64,000 bases of DNA from Calendula officinalis (lineage: Eukaryota > Streptophyta > Magnoliopsida > Asterales > Asteraceae), in the NCBI GenBank assembly GCA_963853835.1, contig OY970820.1:43064907-43128906 (forward strand), in the 5' to 3' direction. The notes below the pieces were generated by a model, which did not search any database, had not been told where the DNA came from, and saw nothing but the letters and a program-made list of their open reading frames with translations. Positions 1 to 12,357 of the stretch are shown here, piece by piece; the stretch's first letter is position 1; each line of letters starts with the position of its first letter. The translations under genes and the position numbers were made by a program.

Positions 1-3000
1 CGATCCATCTTCTTTGCCTCATATTTAGGTCTTTTTGAGTGAAAACATATTGAAGACTTTTGTGATCCGTATACAACGTACACCTTGTACCATACAAGTA
101 GTGTCTCCATAACTTTAAAGCAAACACTATCGCCGCCAATTCCAAATCGTGAGTCGTGTACCTTTCTTCCGCATTCTTTAGTTGTCTCGAGGCGTAGGCA
201 ATCACTTTCCCCCGTTGCATCAAAACACAACCCAAACCTTAATGTGAAGCATCACTATACACGACGAAGTCTTCCATCCCTTCGGGTAACGTGAGAACCG
301 GGGCGTTACACAATTTTTCTTTTAATGTAGCAAATGCATTTTCTTGTTTTTCTCCCCACACAAACTCACTACTCTTTCGGGTCAACAATGTGAGTGGTGT
401 CGCCACTCGAGAAAAGTCTTGAATAAATCGACGGTAATATCCGGCAAGGCCGAGAAAACTTCTCACTTCGGTTGGAGTTCGTGGCGGTTCCCACTTCATA
501 ACCGCTTCAATCTTTGACGGGTCAACTTTGATTCCTTCTCGGGACACGACATGACCGAGGAATTGGACTTCTCGAATCCAAAATTCACACTTAGAAAACT
601 TAGCATACAATTTCTCTCGTTGTAGCACTTCTAACGTTTGTCTTAGATGGCTCTCGTGTTCTTCTTCGGTTTTTGAATAAATAAGAATATCGTCAATAAA
701 TACGATAAGAAACTTGTCGAGGAATGGTTTGCAAACCCGATTCATAAGATCCATAAAAATGGCCGGTGCATTAGTCAACCCAAATGGCATCACCAAAAAC
801 TCGTAATGCCCATATCGTGTACGAAACGCCGTCTTCTCGGTATCCCCTTCTTTCACTCGAACTTGATGGTAACCCGACCTCAAATCGATCTTCGAGAAAT
901 AGTCGGCCCCTTGAAGTTGATCAAACAAGTCGTCGATTCTAGGCAATGGGTACCGGTTCTTTATAGTCATCTTGTTCAACTCTCGGTAGTCGATGCACAT
1001 TCTCATTGAACCGTCTTTCTTCTTAACAAACAACACGGGCGCACCCCATGGAGATGAACTTGGACGAATAAATCCTTTGTCGAGTAACTCTTGCAATTGG
1101 GACATCAATTCCCGCATTTCGGTGGGAGCCAAACGGTATGGAGCACGAGCTATCGGCGTCGCTCCCAGAACTAAATCAATACGGAATTCTACTTGCCTCT
1201 CCGGTGGCAATCCCGGTAAATCGTCGGGAAATACCTCGGGAAAATCCCGAATCACCTTTACATTTTCCACCGACTTCTTCTCTTTCCTTCCATCTAACAC
1301 ATATGCTAAAAAGGACGAACATCCTTTGGCTAAACATTTCCTAGCTTTAACCGCGGTCATAAGACATGGCAAATGGTGTCGTCTCTCACCATACACATAA
1401 ACTTTTTCATTGTCGGGAGTCCTTATCGAGACTATCTTCTTCCCACATAAAATCTTTGCTTGATTCTCACCCAACCAATCCATACCTATAACTATATCAA
1501 AACCCGCAATTTCCATGGGTAATAAATTCACCTTAAACTTTCTCCCATCTACTTCCAATTCACAATTCCGACACATATGTTGAACTATGGAGGTTTTACC
1601 ATCCGCAATTTCTATATCATAAATTTCATCAAGAAGTTCTAATGGCACATTCAACATCACAACAAAATCATGTGACACAAACGAATAAGTAGCACCCGAG
1701 TCAAATAAGATCCGGGCGGGAATAGAATTTACGAGTAGGGTACCTGAAACGACATCGTGGGCCTCCTTGGCTTCTTCTCGGGTAAGTTGGAAGGACCGTC
1801 CCTTGACCTTTGTCGGCTCCGCTTTCTTTTGAGCGGTCGACACCATGGTCTCACTTCCCTTCTTCGGGCATGCATTGCTATAGTGCCCTTTTTCATGGCA
1901 CGAATAGCACTCAATTTCATCCAACGGTTTGACCCGGCAATCCCTTGCCAAATGTCCCGGCCTTCCACACTTGAAACACGACTTTGAGTCCACCAAACAT
2001 TCTCCCTTGTGGTCTTTGCCACACTTCTTACAAGCACCAACACTCGATTGTTTAGAGAAGGTCGGAGTGAACTTTCCCTTCTTCACCGAACCCGAGCTCC
2101 CCTCAAACTTCCTCTTCTCAAACTTTTCAAACTTCGGCCTCTCGTTGATTCTTCTTTGGCCAACCTCTTCAACATTTCTCGCCGCACCGATAGCTTCATC
2201 GAGTGTGGCGGCCCTTTTAACCTCCAATTCATACTCCCACGGGAGTCCATTAGCATAACGAACAATCCGGGATCTCTCATCCGGATACAATTTGATCACA
2301 AACGGGATTAATCCCGTGAACTTTTTAGTGTACTCATCGACACTCAAACTTCCTTTCTTCAAATGCACAAACTCCTCTTGAAGTTTCTCCAAGTTCCTCT
2401 CGGGGCAAAACTTTGCCTTTAACCGCTTCACAAACTCATCCCAAGTCATCTTGTACACCGCCCTTTTCCCCAACGTTTCATACATGGTGTCCCACCACAC
2501 GAGGGCCTCATCCTTCAACAAACGAGAAGCATAGATTACCATATCACCTTCCTTGCATTTACTAGCTTCAAGGACTTGTTCAGTTTCACGGATCCAACGG
2601 ATCGTGACTTTCGGTTCGGAGCTACCATAGTAGTTATCGGGCTTAAAGGCCATAAAGTTCTTATACGTGCACCCCTTCCTTTCCCTCGGCTCGGGCTCAC
2701 TTTCATCTTCTTCCGTTGATGATTTCTCAGTTTGAGCAACACTACTTGACTTGCTCTTTGTGCGGGGTGGAGATTCCTCCCGCCTTTCACGTGCCCTATG
2801 CTCATTGAGAAGTCGGTTCACATCCTCGTTCACTATGTCCCTCATTTGATTGAACATAGTTTGGAGGTGTTCTACGGTGACCGGGGTGTGAGTATTCCTT
2901 TCAACACCCGAATTTTCCTCCCCTTCCCGAGGTGGAGGACCAAACACCGGTTCGACAATGTTGTTCGAATCTTGCCCTTGATCAAGTGGGCCTCTTGTAC

Positions 3001-3034
3001 TTCTAGTTCTCACCATTTTGCTATAATAAGACAT
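1..3034 (-). pseudogene. Gypsy gag-pol polyprotein with a premature stop in RNase H
   Basis: An open frame of 931 codons begins at the ATG at 3034; a second Met six codons on is equally plausible. It encodes a retrotransposon gag domain, a CCHC knuckle at residues 353-366 and a second about ten residues later, an aspartic protease with the DSGA active site at 445-448, and a reverse transcriptase whose catalytic motif is FIDD at 779-782. The frame ends at a TAA (239-241) right after the YSDASH motif that opens RNase H. Translation beyond the stop stays in frame and RNase H-like to position 1, so the break is one nonsense change. The product would be gag, protease and RT without RNase H or integrase. 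It is transposon-derived, not a host gene. Confidence 0.85.
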
Positions 3035-3239
3035 TAATCATTTAGAAGTCAATTTATCAAAGTAACGGTAACATTGACCGTCCCAAAACCAAACATGACC
3101 TAATCCTCCAAGGTCAACCCTATTGAACCTACACTTAAGGTCTCAATAGCCATTTCACAAGTATCCTATGGAACCTACGGTCCTACTAGCTCAGTTTAAG
3201 TCTAGGATGGTCAACTCAACCTAGTTCACTTAAACTATA

Positions 3240-3251
3240 GCTCTGATACCA
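3240..3251 (-). other. Gypsy primer binding site (initiator tRNA-Met)
   Basis: The minus strand reads TGGTATCAGAGC, complementary to the 3' end of plant initiator tRNA-Met. It lies 3 bp inside the LTR boundary, as expected for the minus-strand primer site. Confidence 0.9.
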
Positions 3252-3254
3252 AGT

Positions 3255-4917
3255 TGTAACACCTCAATTTTCAAAACAACATTTAAATACCATTTAATTC
3301 AAAAATACATAATATTGTATCAACATCAAATACCAGTTTTACAAAAACGAAAAGGTTTCTTGTTCGAGATTATCAGAGTTTACAAAAACGGTGTTACAAA
3401 TTATATCTTAACCATAGGATAAGGACTCTAATCATCAACACCGAGCTAATCTCAACAAGGCCTCTTCTAAACGGGCCTCCTAGATCTTCGATCCCGAACC
3501 TGAGTACATAGCAAAAACACAAACATAGTACGTGAGACAAAATTGCCTCGTGAGATACATGGGTTTTAGACCCGATAAACAAATAGTCAAATAATATCAT
3601 TAAATCTTAAAATAATATTACTAAGTTTGTTTTGGGTCACTTTATCACTTTCATCATGGGCCAATGTCAAGATAATCGGAATGCCTCCAATCTATCAAGA
3701 CCATCATTTCCACGGTAATCGGAATGCCTCCAATCTACCGGGACTCATAGGTATTGGGTAATCGGAATGCCTCCAATCTACCACTAACCTTAAGGTACCG
3801 TAGTAACCGGAATGCCTCCAATCTACTACGGCCCTAGGGACATCATCATCATCATCATCATCATCATTACTTATCTTTTATCGTTATGAGCTTATAGCTC
3901 CATCATTTCTCAATAAATCAATCATTTCGTTATCAAACAAGCAATTCATCATAAATCACATAAATGACTAAATTACTTAAAGACTCGACAAATCATTAGA
4001 TCATAAAAACATTTACTAGCTATGTACCCAGTTTAAAAGTCACATGTACTCACCTTAGCCAAGCTTATCCAATGTTGTGTTCCTTGAACACCAATATCAC
4101 TTCTCAAGATTTGAATGCCTCGAATCCACCAATCGGTAACCTATTATCAAAACCAATACAATGGTTTGCATCATTTATCAATACTAACTACATAGTCCAT
4201 GGCTAGCTAACTACTAGCACCATTTTCCCCAAAATCACCAAACCCTAAGTTCATAAATCACCACATTTTCGTGTATCCAAAACATGACCACATTTTCCTT
4301 GGCAAAATACCATAGATCTAAGTTATTTCACTTCCATTTAACCATTCATGAACAAATCCATAACTAGGGTTTATGATTCAAGCTTCCCTACTTGAATCTA
4401 AGACTTATAACACAAGAGAGATGAAGATTTACCTTAGATCTTCAACTAGGAACAAGAATCTCCAAGATTTGATGAAGAAATCAGCTCCAAATGATGGTTT
4501 GCACCCAAAATCGCCTATGAACTCGAGAGAAGAAAACTAGGGTTTATAAAATGCATTAAATGAGCTTCAACCCGTCTTTAATGCTGCCAGATAGGAGATC
4601 ACGACGCGAACAAAGTTCGCGACGCGAACTTTGCGTTTCTCCAAAACTTCGCGATCGTTATGCTGGCGGGAACTATTCGCGACGAAAGGCCAAACTCTCT
4701 GGCCAATGTTCCCGATCGCGATCTCAACTTCGCGACGCGAAGTCCCTTAGGCAGCAGGGCTGCCCTTTTTCATCTTTGGTTCGACCCGGTTTCGCTCATA
4801 ACTTTCTCATACGGTGTCCAGACGACACGAAACCAATTCCTACGTTCTTTAAACGAATTATTCTTATTTAACATATTTTTGTACAATTTATTTATTTACA
4901 AAATTCGGGTCGTTACA
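3255..4917 (-). repeat. Gypsy 5' LTR (1,663 bp)
   Basis: On the minus strand the LTR opens TGTAACGACCCG at 4917 and closes GAGGTGTTACA at 3255, giving TG...CA ends and a short TGTAAC/GTTACA inverted terminus. A TATA-like stretch (TTTTATAAACC on the minus strand, near 4545) could be the promoter. The LTR also carries four direct repeats (3673-3826), a CAT microsatellite (3841-3867) and GC-rich near-palindromes (4590-4745). No gene is supported inside it; the small ORFs here are by-products. Confidence 0.85.
3673..3826. repeat. Four copies of a ~22-bp direct repeat in the Gypsy LTR
   Basis: The core AATCGGAATGCCTCCAATCT appears near 3674, 3717, 3760 and, as AACCGG..., near 3804. Spacing is about 43-44 bp, with less conserved 20-bp linkers. 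A CAT trinucleotide run follows at 3841-3867. It may be a regulatory array of the LTR; that role is inference. Confidence 0.85.
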
Positions 4918-7653
4918 AAGTGAAATCATAAAGAATTTGATAATCAAACTGGAAAACACAAGAGATCTCAAAGTGAAAGCAATTAGATGTGATAATGGCA
5001 CATAATTTAAAAATGCTAATCTAATTTCCTTTTGTGATCTTAAAGGTATTGGCAGGCAGTACAGCTCACCAAGAACTCCACAACAAAATGATGTAGCTGA
5101 AAGAAGAAATAGAACCATCATTGAAGCAGCCAGATCCATGCTTGCAGATTCAAAATTACCAATAACTTTTTGGGCTGAAGCTGTTAATACTGCTTGTTAT
5201 GTTCAAAAGAGAGTATTAATAGTTAAGCCTCACTTTAAAACACCTTATGAACTTTTCAATAAAAGAAAACCCTCAATAAGCTTTCTAAAATCATTTGGTT
5301 GTCCTTGTACTATTTTAATTACAAGAGAACAAATTGGTAAGTTTGACTGTAAAGCAGATGATGGAATATTTGTAGGATACTCAACTCAAAACAAATCTTA
5401 CAGAGTATTCAACAAAAGGCTAAGGATCATTGAAGAAAGTTTAAATGTATCCTTTAATGAAAATTTAATGAATGAACAAGGAAATGGTCTAGATTAGTTA
5501 TTCAATATTGATAATTTAACCAAATCTCTTGATTTTAGCTATGATTTTAATGCAGGTGAAACAAACAATCAATCACCACATGGTGGATCATCATCAATCA
5601 ATGACAGTCATAATCAAATGAAGTATATTCTTGTTAATACTAATCCCACAGTTAATACTGAGGACAGTAGTAACTTGGATAATACAAACATTACTGATGC
5701 CAGTAATAACTCAAATTCTCAAGATACTACTGACACCAGTAGTAATTCAGAAACTCAAAATGATAATGATGATTCAAACAATACTGATAGCAGTACTAAT
5801 ACAGAAACAAATAATAGAAATGAAAATCAAGATACTACTGATCCTAGTAACCATGAAGAAAATCAAGAAAATCAAGAAAATCAAGAAGAAAACTGGACTG
5901 ATGCACAAATTCCAGAATCCAATGAATCAAACCTCGACAATCAACTAGTTGTTGATAAAGTCTCCAACTCAAGAACTGAAAAGAATCATCCCTTAGACCT
6001 AGTCCTAAGCGATGTCAATTCAAATATGTAGACAAGAAGCAAATTTAATTCAAGTTTATTTTCAAATATTTTCAACATAAGTCTCATATCTAAGGAATGT
6101 ATGTTTGCATGCTTTCTATCTCAGGAGGAACCTAAAAAGATTCAACAAGCTATGAAGGATTCAAACAGGATTGAGGCAATGCAAGAAGAACTTCTTCAAT
6201 TCAAATTACAAGCTGTTTGGATAGTGGTAGCTCTACCAAAGGGAAAAAGAGTCATTGGAACAAGATGGATCTTCAGAAACAAGAAGGATGAAAGAGGTAT
6301 AGTGATAAAAAACAAAGCAAGATTTGTAGCTCAAGGATACACTCAAGAAGAGGGAATAGTCTATGATGAAGTATATGCACCTGTTGCATGAATTGAAGCA
6401 ATAAGGATTTTCTTGGCATATGCTTCATTCAAGAAATTCAAAGTCTATCAAATGGATGTTAAGAGTGCATTCCTATATGGGAAAATTGAAGAAGAAGTAT
6501 ATGTGTGTTAACATCCAGATTTGAAGATCTTGAACATGATTATTATGTGTACAAATTAGACAAAGCTCTATATGGCCTTCATCAGGCACCAAGAGCTTGG
6601 TATGATGCATTATCATCGTACCTCTTGAAGAACAATTTCAAGAGAGGGGAAATAGACAAGACTCTGTTCACAAGAAAAGTCAAAGATGATATATTACTGG
6701 TCCAAATATATGTAGATGATATCATCTTTGGATCAACAAATGACCAACTGTGTAAAGAGTTTGAAGAATTAATGCAGATCAAATTCAAGATGAGCTCAAT
6801 GGGTCCAATGAATTTCTTCCTTGGACTCCAAATCAATCAAAAGTCAGATGGTATTTTGATTAATCAATCAAAATATGTCAAAGACATCTTGGAGAAATTT
6901 GCAATGAAAGACTGCAAAAGTGCAAGCACACCAATGGAAACACATAAACACCTACATCCTGATGTTGAGGGGGAGGATGTAGATGAACACTTATATAGAT
7001 CAATGATAGACTCTTTAATGTATTTAACTGCATCTAGACCTGATATTATGTATAGTGTTTGTGTGTGTGCCAGGTATCAAGCAAGACCAAAGGAGCTTCA
7101 CTTGCAGGCAGTCAAAAGAATCTTCAGATACTTGAAAAGAAAATCATCACTAGGTCTTTGGTATCCACATGACTCACCATTTGAACTTGTAGCCTACACA
7201 GATTGTGACTATGGTGATGAATGTCAAGACAGAAAGTCTACTACTGGTGGATGTCAATTCTTTGGATCAAGACTGGTGTCATGGCAATGCAAGAAACAAA
7301 CAAATGTTTCAACATCAACTGCTGAAGCAAAGTATGTAGCTGCATCTGCTTGTTGTGCTCTAGTACTGTGGATTCAAAATCAACTCTTAGACTTTGGTAT
7401 ATCTATTCTTAAAACTCCTATTTTTATTGATAATCAAAGTGCAATTAGTATTGTGAATAATCCAGTAAAACACTCAAAAACTAAGCATATTGAAATAAGA
7501 TTTCATTTTATAAGGGATTGTAATGAAAAGAAATTAATTAAAGTGGAGAAAATTCATACTGATATTCAACCAGCAGATCTTTTTATAAAAGCATTTGATG
7601 TAGGAAGGTTCAGCTTTTTGGTTAGCAGTATTAGAATGATTTTAATAAATTAA
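4918..7653 (+). pseudogene. SIRE-type Copia pol remnant (integrase to RNase H)
   Basis: After the Gypsy insertion the frame resumes inside the integrase core (RCDNGT, then the NDVAERRNRT block with the catalytic Glu). A low-complexity Asn/Thr/Asp/Glu-rich linker follows (about 5620-5990). Reverse transcriptase carries the MDVKSAF block and YVDD near 6711, and RNase H closes the protein. In-frame stops occur at 5003 (TAA), 5495 (TAG), 6029 (TAG), 6389 (TGA) and 6508 (TAA). One small deletion near 6515-6525 shifts the RT C-terminal part into another frame, which is open to 7653. Most stops are one C-to-T step from CAA, CAG or CGA. It is non-functional. Confidence 0.85.
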
Positions 7654-8137
7654 TTTCATTATTAAGATCATATGTAAAGTTTTGTATATTGTTTCTATTT
7701 AAAAATCTTTGTTTTACTACTGATTATTCATCATTACTGACTATGGGTTATATTCACAAGATACTACTGATAGGGTTTCACTGAGAATTAGGTTAAGTGT
7801 GAATCAACAGTTACTACTGACGATTCACTACTGATACTTAAGTTACTACTGATTGACCGTTATATGTGAAATACGCATTTTACCATACTAACCCACATGA
7901 AAATAGCCGTTAAGCTATGATTCGAAGGGTATTTCGGTCATTTTGCAGATAAATTCGAAAAATATAAATAGCTGAATGCGATTAATTTAGCATTATCCAA
8001 ACGTCGAACGGATAAACCTTACGATAAACCCTAATCTCTACATTTTCGATCAAAACCCTACCACCAGTAACAAATTTCATTCACTCCGATCAATCTCAAA
8101 TAAAAAATCTCAAATTTCATTCTCTCAAACAATTAAC
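7654..8137 (+). other. SIRE spacer between pol and accessory ORF
   Basis: This 484-bp AT-rich spacer contains at least six copies of TACTACTGA-like words (7715-7850) that also recur in the coding parts and LTR of the same element. A 5'UTR-like stretch leads to the ATG at 8138. I see no gene in it. Confidence 0.6.
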
Positions 8138-10790
8138 ATGGCAATGAAGAAACCATTGGTCGCTCAAATAGATCTTCTATACTCTGAATTTCACAACATG
8201 TTAGCATTTTTAAGAAACCCTGATGGAACAAGAAGCTTTAGGCCTATTGTTATCTTTCTGAAAAACTCTCCAATAAGATTTTCCTTAACAGTGCAACCAA
8301 AACTCTGTGTACAACATCTTGTTCAATTCTGGGAGAAGGCAGTATGAATATAAGAACAAAACACAATCAAGATTAAATCAGAAATAGATGGTCACTCTGT
8401 CATCATCACATAAGCCACAATCAGACAACATCTACAACTCAACGATGAGTCAGGTATAACACTTCTTCCTACAGATGTTTTAATCGAAAATGTTTTAAAA
8501 ATGGGGTATGAAGGAAGAACAGACATTCAAACTTTTCAAAAGGGTCTTCTTTCTCCCCAATGGAAATATTTGGTACATACAATTCAACATTGTATATCAC
8601 CAAAGAAGAGTACTTGGAATGAGTTCAACAGATCAATAGCATCTGCTGTTGTCTGTTTGTGCACAGATCAAGTATTCAATTTTTCCAACAAGATCTTTGA
8701 AGGAATGCTTGGAAACCTATCTGCAACAAAATTCTTAATGTATCCAAGATTCCTTGCACATGTTTTTTATTGTGAAATACCAAATCTTTTCAAAACCAAA
8801 AACATTTTTCCAATTCCAGAACTAAATAGAAAAGTTTATTCAAACATGAACAAAAAGTTCAAATTTTCTGGAAAAGTAACACCGTTATTTGCAAATATGG
8901 TCTATGATCAACCCCCAACTAGAGAAGGTTCAAGCCACCCCATTGAACCCCAATCCACTCCATCACCCCATAAATCAGCCCAAACAGAATCCAACAAGTA
9001 CACTCAATCAACCACATAACAAAATGTCCTGAATGTGTCTCAGGTACATGCTACAAAACCTCAGAGTGCTACTCTTCACTCTGAAGTAGACCAACCTAAA
9101 AGCCAAGCAATTTCCAAAACATATAAACGGAAAAGAATTTCCCAAAAGGACACCATGGAACCCATTGAGTCAAATCCCAGACTCCAAGAGTTGTCCTCCA
9201 AGGAGGAGAGAGGGCATGAGGAAAGAGCTCCTACTACTGATGCACCAAAGGTTGGTGCACAGGACACTAGGAACATCATTAGGCACCAGACCTCGGCAAC
9301 TTTAAGTGATGACTCATCCTTTGAGGCAGCACTTAAAGGACCCCGGTGCCAAGAAACCACAAGGGGAGATACTACTGCTTCTTCAAGGAAGAAGAGAGTA
9401 TCTAAAACACCCAATGAATCACCAAGCAGTGATGAGGGTAGAATGAAAATTTCTTAATTGATGGATATGATGGAAAACCTTATAGCCAATGTACCAAACA
9501 ATCCCGATGATCTACCTAGATGGAGTGAGGGCGGCATGGAACCAACCCAATTGATGAATAGGAAGGAAAACCTTGAAACCATTGTACAACATTGCCTGAA
9601 ACTCATAAATAATCAAGGGAAAACCATGAGCTACCTGAAGCACTACATCAATGTTATGAACACGAGGCATAAGAGGTTCGATGTTAGGCTTCAAAGGCAA
9701 TAAAAAATTATCAGCAAATAAAAAAGAAAGATTGCAAATAGTGAGGCTCAACGAGTTGAGATCACTAAGGGGGAGAAGACACAAATACAAGAAATGATTG
9801 ATAATTCAATTGCAGAAGCAGCAGCCTCCCTCTTAAATTTGAAAGAAGCTCATGGTGAAACATGTCAGTTTAGTGATGAAGACCTGGATAGAGGAGTCAA
9901 AAGTATGGATGAAGATGTGATTTTGTCTGCACCTCAATCTCCAGCAGCAGCAGAACAAACATTTTCTCATACTACTGATGCTATGGATGCTACTGATCCT
10001 ATAGATACTACTGAGATGGTGGAACAAACCGAAGAAATTAATACTACTAATCGTATGGAAGAAAATGTACAAGAGGCAACATCAGTAGTAAATGCCACAA
10101 TTACATATCAAATACCATCTCCAGTCACTACTGATACTGACACTACTGATGAACTATCAGTAGCAAATATACAAGAAGAAACATAAGTAGTGAACTCCTC
10201 AAACTTGCAACTGGTAATCTACAGACCCTTCAACTTGCAGTCATTAATACCAGTAGTAACTACCTTGGTTACTACTGAGTCTGAAAAAATACCAGAGTTA
10301 GTTGAACCAACAGTATTAATTCCATCTGAAGCAAATACTACTGAGTTACAACCACTGCAAATCCCAGATATTGATGATGATGTTAACTGGGATGAGATAG
10401 ATGAATGTACATTACCTCCATATCCAAATATCTTTCCTGAATCAAGGATTCATAAATTGGATCCCAACATTTGCATTACCCCGGTGGTTGATATGAAGTA
10501 CACTCCACTTCCAAAGTGTGTTTATAAAGGAAAAGACAAATTTGATGATGACTACCCATACAGAGCTTTAGGTCATTACAAGGTGAACAAAATAAATATG
10601 GTCAGACCTTTAAAGCAAGATGTATGGAAAGTGAAGAGAATGAGGTACCACATGAAATGTGCCAAAACCCTTGAGCTTGAAAACAAAAGGAAAGCTGAAG
10701 AAGAAAGAATTAAGAATCAAGATATTCAAGAAATAGAAGAATTCCTGATATAAGATCAACAAGCAGAGCTAGACAAACAAAAGAAAATAG
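8138..10790 (+). pseudogene. SIRE accessory ORF, first part (interrupted by Copia A)
   Basis: The ATG at 8138 opens a frame that stays in one phase to 10790 and continues after the Copia A insertion at 18787. Stops in that phase fall at 8345, 8351, 8417, 9017, 9455, 9701, 9719, 10184 and 10751; no frameshift is needed. The first ~290 codons look globular (motifs MGYEG, LSPQWKYLVHTI, SASAVVCL). The following part is charged, low-complexity and Thr/Glu/Ser-rich. I recognise the N-terminal part as a protein common downstream of pol in Asteraceae SIRE elements, sometimes given unrelated names in gene sets. I see no transmembrane segment, so an envelope role is not supported. Function unknown. Confidence 0.7.
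10786..10790. repeat. Target-site duplication AATAG, left copy
   Basis: AATAG directly precedes Copia A; the identical AATAG directly follows it at 18787-18791. A 5-bp duplication is normal for LTR-retrotransposon integrase and proves the element boundaries. Confidence 0.95.
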
Positions 10791-11486
10791 TGTAGGAAAA
10801 CCTTGTAGTATTCACATGGCGGAACTTGAATACCACATTACTGGATCTCTACTAATCAATGAGATCACGAGAAAGTGAAGAAGATGAACATTACCTTTAG
10901 ATAGCTAAAGAAGTGATCCACCTCTACTGCACCACCTGGACATGCTGCAAGACCGCGTTGTACCAACAAAGCAACACACAAAGACTTGTGTGTGTGTGTG
11001 AGCTGGTCGAACTCGAACCCGAAAAACCGAAGAACCCTATAGGGTTCTTCCTTCGTTCGTACGGCCGAAAGAAAGAGAGAGGGAGATGATTAGGGTTTAG
11101 GTGATGTGAAAAGTGTAACCCTTAAACCCTTACATAAGCCTTCTATTTATAAGGCTAGATGTTACGCTTTAGTCCTTGGAGTCTAATTATGATTAATCTC
11201 ATAATTAAACTTCCTATTAACACTTTAAACCCTTGGACTTTTACTAGTTAATTAATTAACTATTAATTGTCCGTTAAATACTTAACCTAATATTTAACCA
11301 TCCTCAATAATAATAAACTTATTAATATTTATCCTCTTCTTTATAATTAACTTAACTAGTTAATTATTCCACACAACTTACTTTATTCGGTTGTCCATTA
11401 TTGGGTGTGTAGTGGTGTGACCCTTTAGTGTCTTATAACATTGGACACGGTGACACGTGTACTTATCTGTGCACATAAATCCTTCA
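10791..11486 (-). repeat. Copia A 3' LTR (696 bp)
   Basis: Plus-strand sequence begins TGTAGGAAAACC and ends CATAAATCCTTCA. On the minus strand the LTR therefore opens TGAAGGATTTATG and closes with ...CCTACA. It contains the GGGTCACAC box (minus strand) at 11414-11427 shared with the LTRs of Copia B and C. Confidence 0.95.
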
Positions 11487-12357
11487 GACTCCCACTTGTG
11501 CAAGTTAAGAAACACTTTCTGATCATCGTTGGCCTAAAGCGGTCCCTAACCAGACATTTAGGATAACCAGGTCATAAGAACTCTTACATCCAGAGATAAT
11601 ATTCATAAAATGAATAACACTAACAGATTTTCCTTTCGCATCACGATATTTCTTAATTTGAGTAATAGACATGGAGCAGGGATCTTGTTCTATATACTCG
11701 AATTTTCTCGACTCTGATTTCGACTTTCTGCAGTAACGGATTACCAAATGATCTAATCATTCTCCGAGCGCGGCCACGCATTACAGTAGTCTTAATCGTC
11801 GAGCGGCCATGAAATATCTCTTCTAGTTAAAGAAAGTGCAAATTCCATCTTGACATTTGCGTTATCTTGCCCACGACTTCCGCTGTCTTAGTCAAGTTCC
11901 TTATGATCACCCTTTTACGGTGTGACGGTAGATAAATGCTAAAGATCAGAAGTCATCGTGTCTCAAACCAAAACGTCTCAGGTCAGAGGACATAAACTCG
12001 AAATTACTCATGCTTGGGCTCCATGAAGTAATATCGATCTTTTGGTCACGTCTAATGTTTAGCACACTCTGTAAACATCTATGAATACTTATTTTAACAA
12101 CCCTTGTTTCTCTATTCAATAACTATGAAATAGATAAATATTCATAATGGTATTAACTCTTGAATCTAGCTCCCACTAAATTCAAGCAACCACAGACAAT
12201 TTAGATACTCAAAAACTTTGTGTATCAAGGATAGGTTTAAAACATGTTAAGAATAGACAATGTGAAAATATTACGTAAAACTTTCTATTTCAATCCTACG
12301 AAATGTTATTACATAATGTATCGATTTCAAACATGTCTATGAATCTAATCAAAAATA
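11487..12357 (-). other. Copia A 3' untranslated region with polypurine tract
   Basis: The tract on the minus strand (AAGTGGGAGTC, within 11487-11504) abuts the LTR. The remaining ~850 bp up to the pol stop has no supported coding content. Its layout matches the region 31597-32400 of Copia B. Confidence 0.75.

Larger units (their letters stand above)
1..4917 (-). mobile_element. Ty3/Gypsy (probable chromovirus) LTR retrotransposon, 3' half outside window
   Basis: On the minus strand the order is 5' LTR (4917 to 3255), primer binding site, leader, then a gag-pol frame running off the left edge. The frame order protease, reverse transcriptase, RNase H is that of Gypsy elements. The LTR length of about 1.66 kb and the gag with CCHC knuckles fit a Tekay-type chromovirus, but the chromodomain and integrase are out of view, so the clade is inferred. 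It inserted into the SIRE integrase at 4917/4918. The matching target-site duplication lies outside the window. Confidence 0.85.

Noticed and set aside
3673..3830. CRISPR-like array
   Set aside because: Only four imperfect repeats inside an LTR of a plant retrotransposon.
4560..4923. Arg-rich ORFs in the Gypsy LTR
   Set aside because: The composition comes from CGCGACG repeats within the LTR; no homology.
8138..10790. Envelope-like ORF of an endogenous retrovirus
   Set aside because: No signal peptide, transmembrane segment or cysteine pattern; the protein is charged and partly low-complexity.
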